Shown here one piece after another: positions 1 to 5,943 of a stretch of DNA of 10,383 nucleotides; position 1 is the stretch's first letter; each line of letters starts with the position of its first letter. Source of the DNA: JBDRFZ01 sp043818395. Lineage in GTDB: Bacteria > Patescibacteriota > Patescibacteriia > 2-12-FULL-60-25. The stretch lies in contig JBDRFZ010000020.1 of assembly GCA_043818395.1 (NCBI GenBank), positions 1 through 10,383 of the forward strand. The letters are read 5' to 3'. The notes beneath the pieces are model-generated. The model searched no databases. It was not told where the DNA came from and saw nothing but the letters and a program-made list of their open reading frames with translations. Position numbers and translations under genes: made by a program.

Positions 1-9
1 ATTTCGAGA

Positions 10-24
10 TTCATATTATATGAA
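10..24. repeat. 15-bp perfect palindrome downstream of the alpha-CTD gene
   Basis: TTCATAT, one central T, then ATATGAA. It lies in the AT-rich stretch 1-60, beyond the terminator of the alpha-CTD gene, so it probably belongs to the neighbouring locus outside the window. It could be a dimeric operator site or chance in AT-rich DNA. I see no gene in 1-116. Confidence 0.35.
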
Positions 25-40
25 CCTTACAAAAAAATAC

Positions 41-109
41 GAGTTAAAACAAGCTTAAAATAAAAATGACCGGCGACTTCTACCTGTCTTTGAACAGTGA
101 AATCGCCGG
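41..109 (-). terminator. Rho-independent terminator of the alpha-CTD gene
   Basis: Arms CCGGCGA (70-76) and TCGCCGG (103-109) pair perfectly. The stem can be extended by TTC/GAA (78-80 with 99-101) and an inner CTGT/ACAG (84-87 with 94-97). Read on the minus strand, the hairpin is followed by TCATTTTTATTTT (69-57), a U-rich tail. It begins 8 nt after the stop codon of the alpha-CTD gene. Confidence 0.75.
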
Positions 110-116
110 CTACGAT

Positions 117-476
117 TCAGTCACCCCTCTTTTGTAGTGACTTGCGCTTTTCGTTGAATAACACGACCAACTCATGATCAGGCTTCATGCCGAATGCGAG
201 TCCAAGCTCCTCAAGTAACTCTCTGATCTCCCTCAGAGAACTCCGACCGATCTTCTTGGTACGGAGCAGATCTCTCTCCTCCCACTGAACGAGGTCGCCG
301 ATATAAGTCAGTTTGTCTGGATCCATGTCCCGTATTTTGAGAAGATAACCGTATGTTCGTACCGAAATCTCGAGCTCTTCTATTCTCCAACATAATCGGT
401 ACAAACGCTTATCATCAATCTGATGATCGGCGGATGAAGGAACGGCGCACGCACCTGCTTTGATTTTTGTAGACAC
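117..476 (-). CDS. Free-standing RNA polymerase alpha C-terminal-domain (alpha-CTD) protein
   Basis: A 119-residue protein with a GTG start, chosen because AAGGGGAG (490-483) lies 6 nt upstream. Residues about 33-98 match the RNA polymerase alpha-CTD helix-hairpin-helix fold: 'ELEISVR', 'YIGDLVQ' (58-64), 'GRSSLREI' (77-84) and 'LGLAFGM' (91-97) align with the E. coli alpha segments around R265, the YIGDLVQ strand, G296-S299 and the closing LSLGM. There is no N-terminal assembly domain; about 32 unrelated, partly charged residues precede the CTD. Of the known UP-element contacts, equivalents of R265 (R40), G296 (G77) and S299 (S80) are kept. N268 and C269 appear as G43 and Y44, K298 as S79, and a 4-5 residue insertion follows the first helix. 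Known of the family: alpha-CTD binds AT-rich upstream DNA, sigma region 4 and activators. Inferred: this is a DNA-binding or decoy regulator of transcription. The domain assignment is firm; the role is unknown. The stop is TGA. Confidence 0.85.
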   Translation of the reverse strand: MSTKIKAGACAVPSSADHQIDDKRLYRLCWRIEELEISVRTYGYLLKIRDMDPDKLTYIGDLVQWEERDLLRTKKIGRSSLREIRELLEELGLAFGMKPDHELVVLFNEKRKSLQKRGD

Positions 477-482
477 TGCTTA

Positions 483-490
483 CTCCCCTT
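483..490 (-). promoter_or_regulatory. Shine-Dalgarno site fixing the GTG start of the alpha-CTD gene
   Basis: AAGGGGAG on the minus strand, 6 nt before the GTG at 476. It is one of only two good Shine-Dalgarno sites in the window; several interior operon genes have none. Confidence 0.7.
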
Positions 491-546
491 CTAACTCAAT
501 TTACAACAACACTGCATTAGTGAATAAATACCCGGTTGTCTGCATG

Positions 547-576
547 AATATAGGCAAAATTCTTGATAATTGTCAA
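547..576 (-). promoter_or_regulatory. Sigma70-type promoter of the alpha-CTD gene
   Basis: A perfect -35 TTGACA (576-571), an 18-nt spacer, and -10 TATATT (552-547, one mismatch to TATAAT). Transcription would start near 540, leaving a leader of about 63 nt before the GTG. It lies directly downstream of the tRNA-Tyr terminator, so the gene is an independent unit. Confidence 0.75.
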
Positions 577-581
577 CTATT

Positions 582-617
582 AAAAAACACGACTCTGATT
601 AAGAAGTCGTATTTTTT
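582..617 (-). terminator. Terminator of the long operon and tRNA-Tyr, T-runs on both sides
   Basis: Arms ACGACT (589-594) and AGTCGT (605-610) with a 10-nt loop, flanked by six A (582-587) and six T (612-617). The same hairpin therefore has a U-tract on either strand. It starts 2 nt past the encoded CCA end of tRNA-Tyr and ends 6 nt before the -35 of the alpha-CTD promoter. No plus-strand gene nearby needs it. Confidence 0.8.
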
Positions 618-618
618 A

Positions 619-704
619 TGGTGGGCAGGCAAGGATTCGAACCTTGGAAGGCGTATGCCAACAGATTTACAGTCTGTCCCGTTTGACCGCTTCGGTACCT
701 GCCC
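619..704 (-). tRNA. tRNA-Tyr (anticodon GTA)
   Basis: An 86-nt tRNA with encoded CCA. The acceptor arms GGGCAGG (704-698) and CCTGCCC (629-623) pair perfectly, followed by discriminator A (622) and CCA (621-619). The anticodon stem is ACAGA/TCTGT around the loop CTGTAAA, with GTA at 670-668. A long variable arm marks a class II tRNA, as expected for bacterial tRNA-Tyr. The T arm reads GGTTCGAATCC. It is the last gene of the long minus-strand unit. Confidence 0.96.
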
Positions 705-709
705 AGGGA

Positions 710-779
710 TCGCTCGCGAGCGGCGTGGCGTGCCTGCTTCCATTTCTTGAAAGTGGCCTGCCGCGTCACTCGCGAGCGA
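710..779 (-). repeat. 11-bp inverted repeat spanning the tRNA-Thr/tRNA-Tyr spacer
   Basis: TCGCTCGCGAG (710-720) and its perfect complement CTCGCGAGCGA (769-779) bracket almost the whole 77-nt spacer between the two tRNAs. CGGC (721-724 side) and GCCG elements can extend the stem past a small bulge. Each arm is also nearly self-palindromic. In the tRNA precursor this would fold into a long GC-rich stem that sets the two tRNAs apart. It may guide RNA processing; this is inference. Confidence 0.6.
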
Positions 780-781
780 CA

Positions 782-857
782 TGGAGCCGTTGACCGGGAT
801 TGAACCGGTGACCTTCTCCTTACCATGGAGATGCTCTACCAGCTGAGCTACAACGGC
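782..857 (-). tRNA. tRNA-Thr (anticodon GGT)
   Basis: A 76-nt tRNA with encoded CCA. Acceptor arms GCCGTTG (857-851) and CAACGGC (792-786) pair fully; the discriminator is T (785) and CCA is at 784-782. The D arm reads AGCTCAGCTGGTAGAGC. The anticodon stem TCTCC/GGAGA holds the loop ATGGTAA, anticodon GGT. The T arm reads CCGGTTCAATCCCGG. It starts 21 nt after the stop of the TPR gene with no terminator between, so it is likely cut from the end of a protein-coding transcript. Confidence 0.96.
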
Positions 858-878
858 AATATAATGAAATGTTTGTTT

Positions 879-1787
879 TTATTTTTTTTGATTCTCCTCT
901 AGATGCTCAATATCGTCTATCTTTTGTTTGAACGCCTGCAATTTTGGACGATCATCGGAAAGTACACGCAGCTTATCGTAGCGACGTTTAGCTTCACCTT
1001 GATCGCCGAGAAGTATAGCAGTCTCCAAAGAAAGTTCAAGGTATTTTGCCGAATTCGGATCCAGCTCCGCACTGCGTTTGGCATAAGGCCAAGCTTTTTC
1101 CGGTTTTTTCTGATCCAGATAAAATACAGCTAACTCGGCCTGACGATGAGCTAATTTGGGTCGACATTCCACGGCTTTAAGCCTCATCTCTTCGGCTTTC
1201 TTCAAATCCCCATCAACCTCGGCTATCTCGGCGATAGCTGAATAACAAGCATCGTCCGCCTTGTGGCTTTTCAGAATAAAATCGTAGGTCTCCTTGGCTT
1301 GCGGATATAGTTTCTGTTTGAGGTAAATCGTTCCAAGTCCTTTGTAGGCGTCAAAGTTTCGCTTGTCAATTACCAGCACTTCCAGATATCGTTTTTCAGC
1401 TTCAGCCCATTTCATATCACGTGCCAATGATCGCGCATCATCAATCAGAGACTTGACCCTGTCTTTAACCGCCGGGGTCATCATGGCAAATGGCGCAGCC
1501 GCCTGCTTATAAAGCCTTTCCAGCCTGACTAATTTTATATAAGCCGCATGGAAAGCGGTCTTGCAGTTTAAAGTAAAACGCTGAACTACGGCTCGAAAGG
1601 GAGCGACTTTTTCGGTTTTCTTTCGCGTCAGCCTTTGTAAAAGCAACTCATCAAGCTTTTGCTTCTCACGCTCTTCGGCTATGGAATCCGGATTGAGCAA
1701 TCTGATTTCCTTCCAATGCCTAAAAAGCATCATCAGCATGACGATGATGCAAATCCCGGCTATGGGCAAGGCTATCCAATAAATCAT
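879..1787 (-). CDS. Membrane-anchored TPR-repeat protein
   Basis: 302 residues if started at the ATG at 1787, 7 nt after the tpiA stop. The open frame runs 28 codons further upstream (ATG at 1871), but that part overlaps the conserved C-terminus of tpiA in another frame and is rejected. Residues 3-22 form one hydrophobic membrane helix ending in 'FRHWKE', which suggests a large cytoplasmic part by the positive-inside rule. Residues 35-100 are charged and helical. From about 112 to 280 there are tandem tetratricopeptide-like helix pairs, e.g. 'KWAEAEKRYLEVLVID', 'LYPQAKETYDFILKS', 'DLKKAEEMRLKAVECRP' and 'KPEKAWPYAKRSAELDP'. TPRs bind protein partners; no enzyme domain is visible, so the specific role is unknown. 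It is translated next to tpiA and runs into the tRNA genes. Confidence 0.85.
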   Translation of the reverse strand: MIYWIALPIAGICIIVMLMMLFRHWKEIRLLNPDSIAEEREKQKLDELLLQRLTRKKTEKVAPFRAVVQRFTLNCKTAFHAAYIKLVRLERLYKQAAAPFAMMTPAVKDRVKSLIDDARSLARDMKWAEAEKRYLEVLVIDKRNFDAYKGLGTIYLKQKLYPQAKETYDFILKSHKADDACYSAIAEIAEVDGDLKKAEEMRLKAVECRPKLAHRQAELAVFYLDQKKPEKAWPYAKRSAELDPNSAKYLELSLETAILLGDQGEAKRRYDKLRVLSDDRPKLQAFKQKIDDIEHLEENQKK

Positions 1788-1794
1788 GGATTTC

Positions 1795-2550
1795 TTACGC
1801 GGGAACCGAGGCGCGGCAAAGCAGACCAAAACTCCTGGGATCAAGAGCGGCGCCACCGACCAAAGCACCATCTATACTGGTCGTGGTCAAATATTCCAAA
1901 ATGTTCCTAGCATCCACCGAACCGCCGTAAATGATTCTGATATTTTCAGCCTGACTGCCGAATTTCTTGCGCAAGACGCCGCGAATCGCTTCATGCATTT
2001 CCTTTGCGTCCTGGACAGCGCATGGGCGTCCTGATCCTATGGCCCAAATTGGTTCATAGGCGATAATCGGCGGTGCGCGTCCGTCGCCTTTCAACCCGCC
2101 GATAGCTGCCTGAACCTGACTGCGCACAAACTTGGTTCCTTCGCCGCGTCGGCGTCTGGCTTCGGTTTCGCCTACGCAAATGACGGGTGAGATTCCGGCT
2201 TTTTGTGCGGCTACAGCTTTATGTGCAACCATTTCGTCGGTTTCTAAAAGATAGGTCCGGCGTTCGCTGTGTCCGAGCAGACAGAATTCGGTACCGAATT
2301 CAAGCAACATGCCGGGCGATATCTCGCCGGTAAACGACCCTTCCTCGCTCCAAAAACAATCCTGGGCTGCAAGCGAAGGGATGGAAGCGCGTCCGAGTGA
2401 GGCACGAGCCGCTGCCAGCGACACGAATGGAACTGCAACGGAAATGTCCAAATCCTTAGGCAGTCTTTCGCGCCGAAAAGCCCTGACCCAGGCTCCGGCT
2501 TTAATCGGACCGTAATGCATCTTCCAGTTGGCGATGATTAATTTTTTCAT
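1795..2550 (-). CDS. tpiA: Triosephosphate isomerase
   Basis: 251 residues, the usual length for bacterial TIM. It interconverts dihydroxyacetone phosphate and glyceraldehyde 3-phosphate in the cytoplasm (glycolysis). All key elements are present: substrate-binding N8 and K10 in 'ANWKM', the catalytic His H94 in 'LLGHSERR', the catalytic Glu E166 in 'AYEPIWAIGSG' with flexible loop 6 after it, the phosphate-binding 'YGGSV' (208-212) and the C-terminal 'DGALVGGAAL'. The ATG start is 7 nt after the M16 peptidase stop, with only a weak Shine-Dalgarno. No other glycolytic gene (gap, pgk, eno) is in the window, so it is separated from the common gap-pgk-tpi cluster. The ending 'FGLLCRASVPA' is slightly unusual but conserved regions are intact. 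Confidence 0.97.
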   Translation of the reverse strand: MKKLIIANWKMHYGPIKAGAWVRAFRRERLPKDLDISVAVPFVSLAAARASLGRASIPSLAAQDCFWSEEGSFTGEISPGMLLEFGTEFCLLGHSERRTYLLETDEMVAHKAVAAQKAGISPVICVGETEARRRRGEGTKFVRSQVQAAIGGLKGDGRAPPIIAYEPIWAIGSGRPCAVQDAKEMHEAIRGVLRKKFGSQAENIRIIYGGSVDARNILEYLTTTSIDGALVGGAALDPRSFGLLCRASVPA

Positions 2551-2557
2551 ACTTTTT

Positions 2558-3832
2558 TTACCAGGTAATTAGTTTCTTTACTTTCTTCAGGCTGCTAAAT
2601 GGACCGATGACTGCCGTTGCCATATGTTCCGGACGAAATAACAATTCAGCCGTGGCTTTTATCTCCGCTTTAGTGACTTTAGCAAAACGTTTCATGCGCT
2701 CATCAGGAGTTTCCAGACGCTTGCGAAACAGCCAGTCCTTGCCATACCAGCCGGCCTGGAAAGAAGAATCTTCGAAAGCTAAAACCGTCTGGCCGCGTAT
2801 GAAATCCTTGGCGCGCTGCAGCTCCTCGGCTGTTACGCCGCTTTTGACCACATTTTTTAATTCTCTGAAGATAGCTTCGACTGCCTCGCCGAACTTGGTT
2901 TTATCCAAACCGGCTGATACCTGGAACAGGCCGACGTCCTCGCGCGCCTGATGAGCGGCCCGAATGGAATAGCACAAACCACGCCGTTCGCGTATCTGAA
3001 TGAATAAGCGCGATGACATATTAGCCCCCATGATCACAGAAAGCAGAGTGGCGGCCGGTAATTTTTTATCCGATTGTTTGAGTCCGTGAAAAGCGAGGGT
3101 CAATTGCACCTGCTCGGTCTGTTTATTTTTGAAAGCGATACGTCTGGTGAGGCAGATTGGCGGGCTGAAGGGCGTAAAAACCTTATCTTTTCGAGATGGA
3201 CGAGCGACACTGCCAAACGTTTTTTCGAGAGTCTGAAGCGTGCCCGGGATGATCTTGCCGGAAACTACCACCGTCATTCTTTCCGGGATGTAATAGGCGT
3301 CACGATAGTTAATCAGCTCTTCGCGCGTAATGCGCCTGACAATGTCTCGCGTGCCAGCGATATTCCAACCGAGCGTGGAGTCCGGGAACAGGATCTCCTC
3401 CAGCATATCTTCCACGTGTATGCGCGCATTGTCTTCGTACATGTTTATCTCTTCGAGAATAACCCCCCTCTCACAGTCGATTTCCTTAGGATCATATTTG
3501 GAATGGAAGAGCATGTCATGCAGCATGTCTATGGCGAGTTTGGTTTTAGCCGCATCCATTTTGATGTAATAACCGGTCATGTCCTTATCGGTATAAGCAT
3601 TGAACTCAGCGCCGAAACGATCAAGCTCGCGCGAAAGAACTTCGGTTGTGGGCCGCCGCTTGGTGCCTTTGAACATCAGGTGCTCGATAAAATGAGAAGC
3701 GCCGTTTATTTTTTTTGTCTCGTATCTTGAACCGACTTTAACTAAAACAAGAAGCGTCATAGATTCCGCACTACTCTCCGGAACGAATAGAACCGGCATG
3801 CCATTTTTTAATTTGTGTAATTTTGGTTTCAT
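2558..3832 (-). CDS. M16-family zinc peptidase (processing-peptidase/YmxG-like)
   Basis: 424 residues, typical of the single-unit bacterial M16B proteins related to mitochondrial processing peptidase. The inverted zinc motif HxxEH is at H47-F-I-E50-H51 in 'ASHFIEHLMFKGT', and the third ligand is probably E127 in 'VILEEI', 75 residues beyond H51 as expected. The first M16 domain covers about residues 5-160. The second, inactive-type domain follows and carries the 'RERRGLCYSI' motif of the substrate-binding R/Y pair. No signal peptide is visible, so it is probably cytoplasmic. The substrate is unknown; family members cut short peptides or presequences. It starts 33 nt after the glyQS stop and ends 7 nt before tpiA, so it is almost certainly in the same mRNA. 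There is no paired non-catalytic M16 subunit nearby; a homodimer is likely. Confidence 0.95.
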   Translation of the reverse strand: MKPKLHKLKNGMPVLFVPESSAESMTLLVLVKVGSRYETKKINGASHFIEHLMFKGTKRRPTTEVLSRELDRFGAEFNAYTDKDMTGYYIKMDAAKTKLAIDMLHDMLFHSKYDPKEIDCERGVILEEINMYEDNARIHVEDMLEEILFPDSTLGWNIAGTRDIVRRITREELINYRDAYYIPERMTVVVSGKIIPGTLQTLEKTFGSVARPSRKDKVFTPFSPPICLTRRIAFKNKQTEQVQLTLAFHGLKQSDKKLPAATLLSVIMGANMSSRLFIQIRERRGLCYSIRAAHQAREDVGLFQVSAGLDKTKFGEAVEAIFRELKNVVKSGVTAEELQRAKDFIRGQTVLAFEDSSFQAGWYGKDWLFRKRLETPDERMKRFAKVTKAEIKATAELLFRPEHMATAVIGPFSSLKKVKKLITW

Positions 3833-3865
3833 GTGAGCATTTGATCTTTAAAGCGATAAACCGTT

Positions 3866-5257
3866 TTACGATTTTGATAAACGCAAAGCGATCCAGGAAG
3901 GTATGTCGGCTAAAGCGACTCGTTCCTGGGTCATGGCGTCGCGATCGCGAATCGTAGCTTTTTTATCTTCCGCGGATTCCACGTCAATCGTTATACACCA
4001 TGGCGTCCCGATTTCATCCTGACGGCGATAACGCTTACCGATGGAACCTGATTCGTCGTATTCAACCATTAATCCTGACTGGCGAATTTCTCTGACTAAG
4101 CCCTTCGCGATCTCCGGCAATTCACCTTTCTTTTGTAATGGGAAAACCGCTACTTTAACGGGCGCGAGTTTTGGCGGCAAACGCAAAACCATGCGCGGTT
4201 CTTTTTCGCCTTCCTCAGTCGTATCAGCTTCGTCGATGTCGAGATGCTCGGATAAAACTGCCAGCATAGCGCGATTCAAACCAAATGTCGGTTCAATGAC
4301 ATACGGGATGAATTTTTCGCCAGTCTCCGGATCCGTGTAACGCAGATCTTCTTTGGAACCGTCCTGATGGCGTCCCAGGTCGTAATCAGTGCGATTAGCC
4401 AGACCAGTCAATTCTTTGATGCCGAAAGGGAAAGTATATTCAAAATCCACGGTCCTAGCCGAATAGAACGAACGCTCCGAATCTGGATGTTCGTATTGTT
4501 TTAAATTGGATACCGAAAGACCGAGTACTCCTGTATTCCACTTTCGTTGTTCCTCGAGCCAGTCTTCAAAAATCCGCGGCGCGTCATCTTTGCGGCAGAA
4601 ATATTCGATTTCCATCTGTTCGAATTCACGCGTGCGGAAAATAAAATTACCGGGCGTGATCTCGTTTCTAAATGCTTTACCGATCTGCGCCACGCCAAAC
4701 GGCAAGCGCTTGCGCATAGAATCACGCACACTCTTCCAGGAGACGAACATCCCACCCGCTGTTTCAGGACGCAGGTAAGCCACGGATGTAGCGTCATCGG
4801 TTACGCCGACAAACGTTTTGAACATGCAGTTGAATTGACGGATATCGGTTAACTCGCCGCCACATTCAGGACATCTGATATCTTTCATATCAACCGGCTT
4901 TTCTTTGTCATAGCCCGGTTCCGCGGATTTTGATTCGAGCAAGTGATCAGCGCGAAAACGGCGTTTGCATTTTTTGCAGTCAACCAGAGGGTCCGTAAAA
5001 TTCTGCACGTGTCCCGACACTTCCCAGACCTTTGGATGCATGATAATAGGTGTGTCGACACCGACCATATCGTCTCTCATTCTAACGAATTTCTGCCACC
5101 AGGCATCGCGGATATTATTTTTAAGTTCCACGCCATACGGCCCATAGTCCCAGGCATTGGCAAAACCTCCGTAGATTTCGGAATCCGGATACACGAAGCC
5201 GCGTCGCTTGCAGAGCGACACCAAGAGATCCATCTTCTGTTCTGGAGAAATGGGCAT
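3866..5257 (-). CDS. glyQS: Glycyl-tRNA synthetase, dimeric (class IIa) type
   Basis: 463 residues, close to the usual length of the alpha2-type enzyme. It charges tRNA-Gly with glycine using ATP in the cytoplasm. The N-terminal catalytic core has 'WDYGPYGVELKNN' (36-48) and 'GHVQNFTDP' (82-90). A zinc-ribbon insertion carries C94-x2-C97 and C129-x2-C132. 'RPETAGG' follows at 163-169, then motif 2 'FRNEI...FRTREFEQMEIEYF' and motif 3 'VIEPTFGLNRAML'. The last 100 or so residues are the HGTP anticodon-binding domain, from 'VKVAVFPL'. Two spots differ from the family pattern I remember: TAGG for TAQG, and Asn before the motif 3 Arg instead of Asp/Glu. It starts 11 nt after frr with no visible Shine-Dalgarno (an AT-only leader), so translation may be coupled to frr. 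Confidence 0.96.
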   Translation of the reverse strand: MPISPEQKMDLLVSLCKRRGFVYPDSEIYGGFANAWDYGPYGVELKNNIRDAWWQKFVRMRDDMVGVDTPIIMHPKVWEVSGHVQNFTDPLVDCKKCKRRFRADHLLESKSAEPGYDKEKPVDMKDIRCPECGGELTDIRQFNCMFKTFVGVTDDATSVAYLRPETAGGMFVSWKSVRDSMRKRLPFGVAQIGKAFRNEITPGNFIFRTREFEQMEIEYFCRKDDAPRIFEDWLEEQRKWNTGVLGLSVSNLKQYEHPDSERSFYSARTVDFEYTFPFGIKELTGLANRTDYDLGRHQDGSKEDLRYTDPETGEKFIPYVIEPTFGLNRAMLAVLSEHLDIDEADTTEEGEKEPRMVLRLPPKLAPVKVAVFPLQKKGELPEIAKGLVREIRQSGLMVEYDESGSIGKRYRRQDEIGTPWCITIDVESAEDKKATIRDRDAMTQERVALADIPSWIALRLSKS

Positions 5258-5268
5258 ATTGATATTTT

Positions 5269-5823
5269 TTATATGGTCATCAAATCCTCTTCTTTTTCTT
5301 TCACTCGAGCATCCACTTGTTTGTTAAAATCTGAAACCATCTTGTCCAAATCTTCCAATAAACGGAAAAGTTCGTCCTCGCCGATGGCTTTGTCTTTTTC
5401 CAGTTTCTGGATTGTTTCGCGCGCTTCTTCGCGCACTCCGCGGATGCTGATGCGCGCCTGTTCACCTTTATCTTTCACCATCTTTACAGCTTCACGCCTG
5501 TTTTCTTCGGTCATTGGCGGCATGTTCAAACGTATAACCGTACCGGCAACATTCGGCGCCATGCCAAGATTAGCCGCGATTAATGCTTTTTCTATTTCTT
5601 TTACCACTGCTTTATCCCAAGGCTCGATCTGAATGGTTTTTGCATCCGGGATAGAAACCGAGGCCAACGATTTTAAATCCATGGTTGAATTATAAGCTTC
5701 GACTTTTACACCCTCAACTATTGCCGAATTCGCCCGTCCGCCTCTCATGTTATGCAGTTCCTTCTCTAAATGCATGATTATCTTTTGGAAATCAGGTTTG
5801 GCGGCTTCTATGATGTTTGGCAT
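5269..5823 (-). CDS. frr: Ribosome recycling factor
   Basis: 184 residues from the ATG at 5823, matching the roughly 185 residues of the family. The frame is open for 28 further codons upstream (to 5907), but that piece has no RRF similarity and would make the protein too long. RRF splits post-termination ribosomes together with EF-G. The three-helix domain I is seen at 1-30 ('LHNMRGGRANSAIVEGV' leads into domain II) and 105-184, with conserved Arg in 'TEENRREAVKMVKDKGEQARISIRGVR' (split here by function, residues 105-131). The beta-barrel domain II lies at about 31-104 ('IPDAKTIQIEPWD'). AGGG lies 11 nt before the ATG, a weak Shine-Dalgarno. It is 120 nt downstream of the BNR lipoprotein gene and 11 nt ahead of glyQS, two translation genes side by side. 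Confidence 0.96.
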   Translation of the reverse strand: MPNIIEAAKPDFQKIIMHLEKELHNMRGGRANSAIVEGVKVEAYNSTMDLKSLASVSIPDAKTIQIEPWDKAVVKEIEKALIAANLGMAPNVAGTVIRLNMPPMTEENRREAVKMVKDKGEQARISIRGVREEARETIQKLEKDKAIGEDELFRLLEDLDKMVSDFNKQVDARVKEKEEDLMTI

Positions 5824-5884
5824 ATGAAAATTAACCCTAGTTTTCCATTTTTTGGCCAAATAGTCAATTAGGAGACGAAAAACT

Positions 5885-5940
5885 AACGTTATAACCGTGG
5901 TAGGCACAAGGCACTACCCCTACGGATTTCGTTTTAACGT
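5885..5940 (-). repeat. Imperfect hairpin ahead of frr
   Basis: Outer arms ACGTTA (5886-5891) and TAACGT (5935-5940). Inside, CCG..TAGG (5895-5904) can pair with CCTACGG (5919-5925). On the minus strand the core reads GTAGGGGTAGTGCCTTGTGC, with TGCCT repeated in the loop. It is not followed by a T-run, so it is not a clear terminator. The core resembles 'GTAGGGG...CCTTGTGC' intergenic repeats I remember from other environmental bacteria; that memory is unchecked. It lies in the 120-nt gap between the BNR lipoprotein and frr. Confidence 0.45.
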
Positions 5941-5943
5941 GTA

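Noticed and set aside
117..119. Use of TGA as glycine (Gracilibacteria/SR1-type code)
   Set aside because: The alpha-CTD gene ends at TGA just before a terminator and the partial gene also ends at TGA (9909-9911); no recognised gene needs TGA read as an amino acid.
1788..1871. 28-codon N-terminal extension of the TPR protein
   Set aside because: It lies wholly over the conserved end of tpiA in another frame; the ATG at 1787 directly follows the tpiA stop and opens with a membrane helix.
3074..3730. Plus-strand ORF of 218 codons opposite the M16 peptidase
   Set aside because: It is antisense to a clearly conserved gene and its product resembles nothing known.
4943..5632. Plus-strand ORF of 229 codons opposite glyQS and frr
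   Set aside because: It spans two well-recognised genes on the other strand and has no sensible domain or start signal.
5824..5907. 28-codon extension of ribosome recycling factor
   Set aside because: The family length and start fit the ATG at 5823; the extension shows no RRF similarity.
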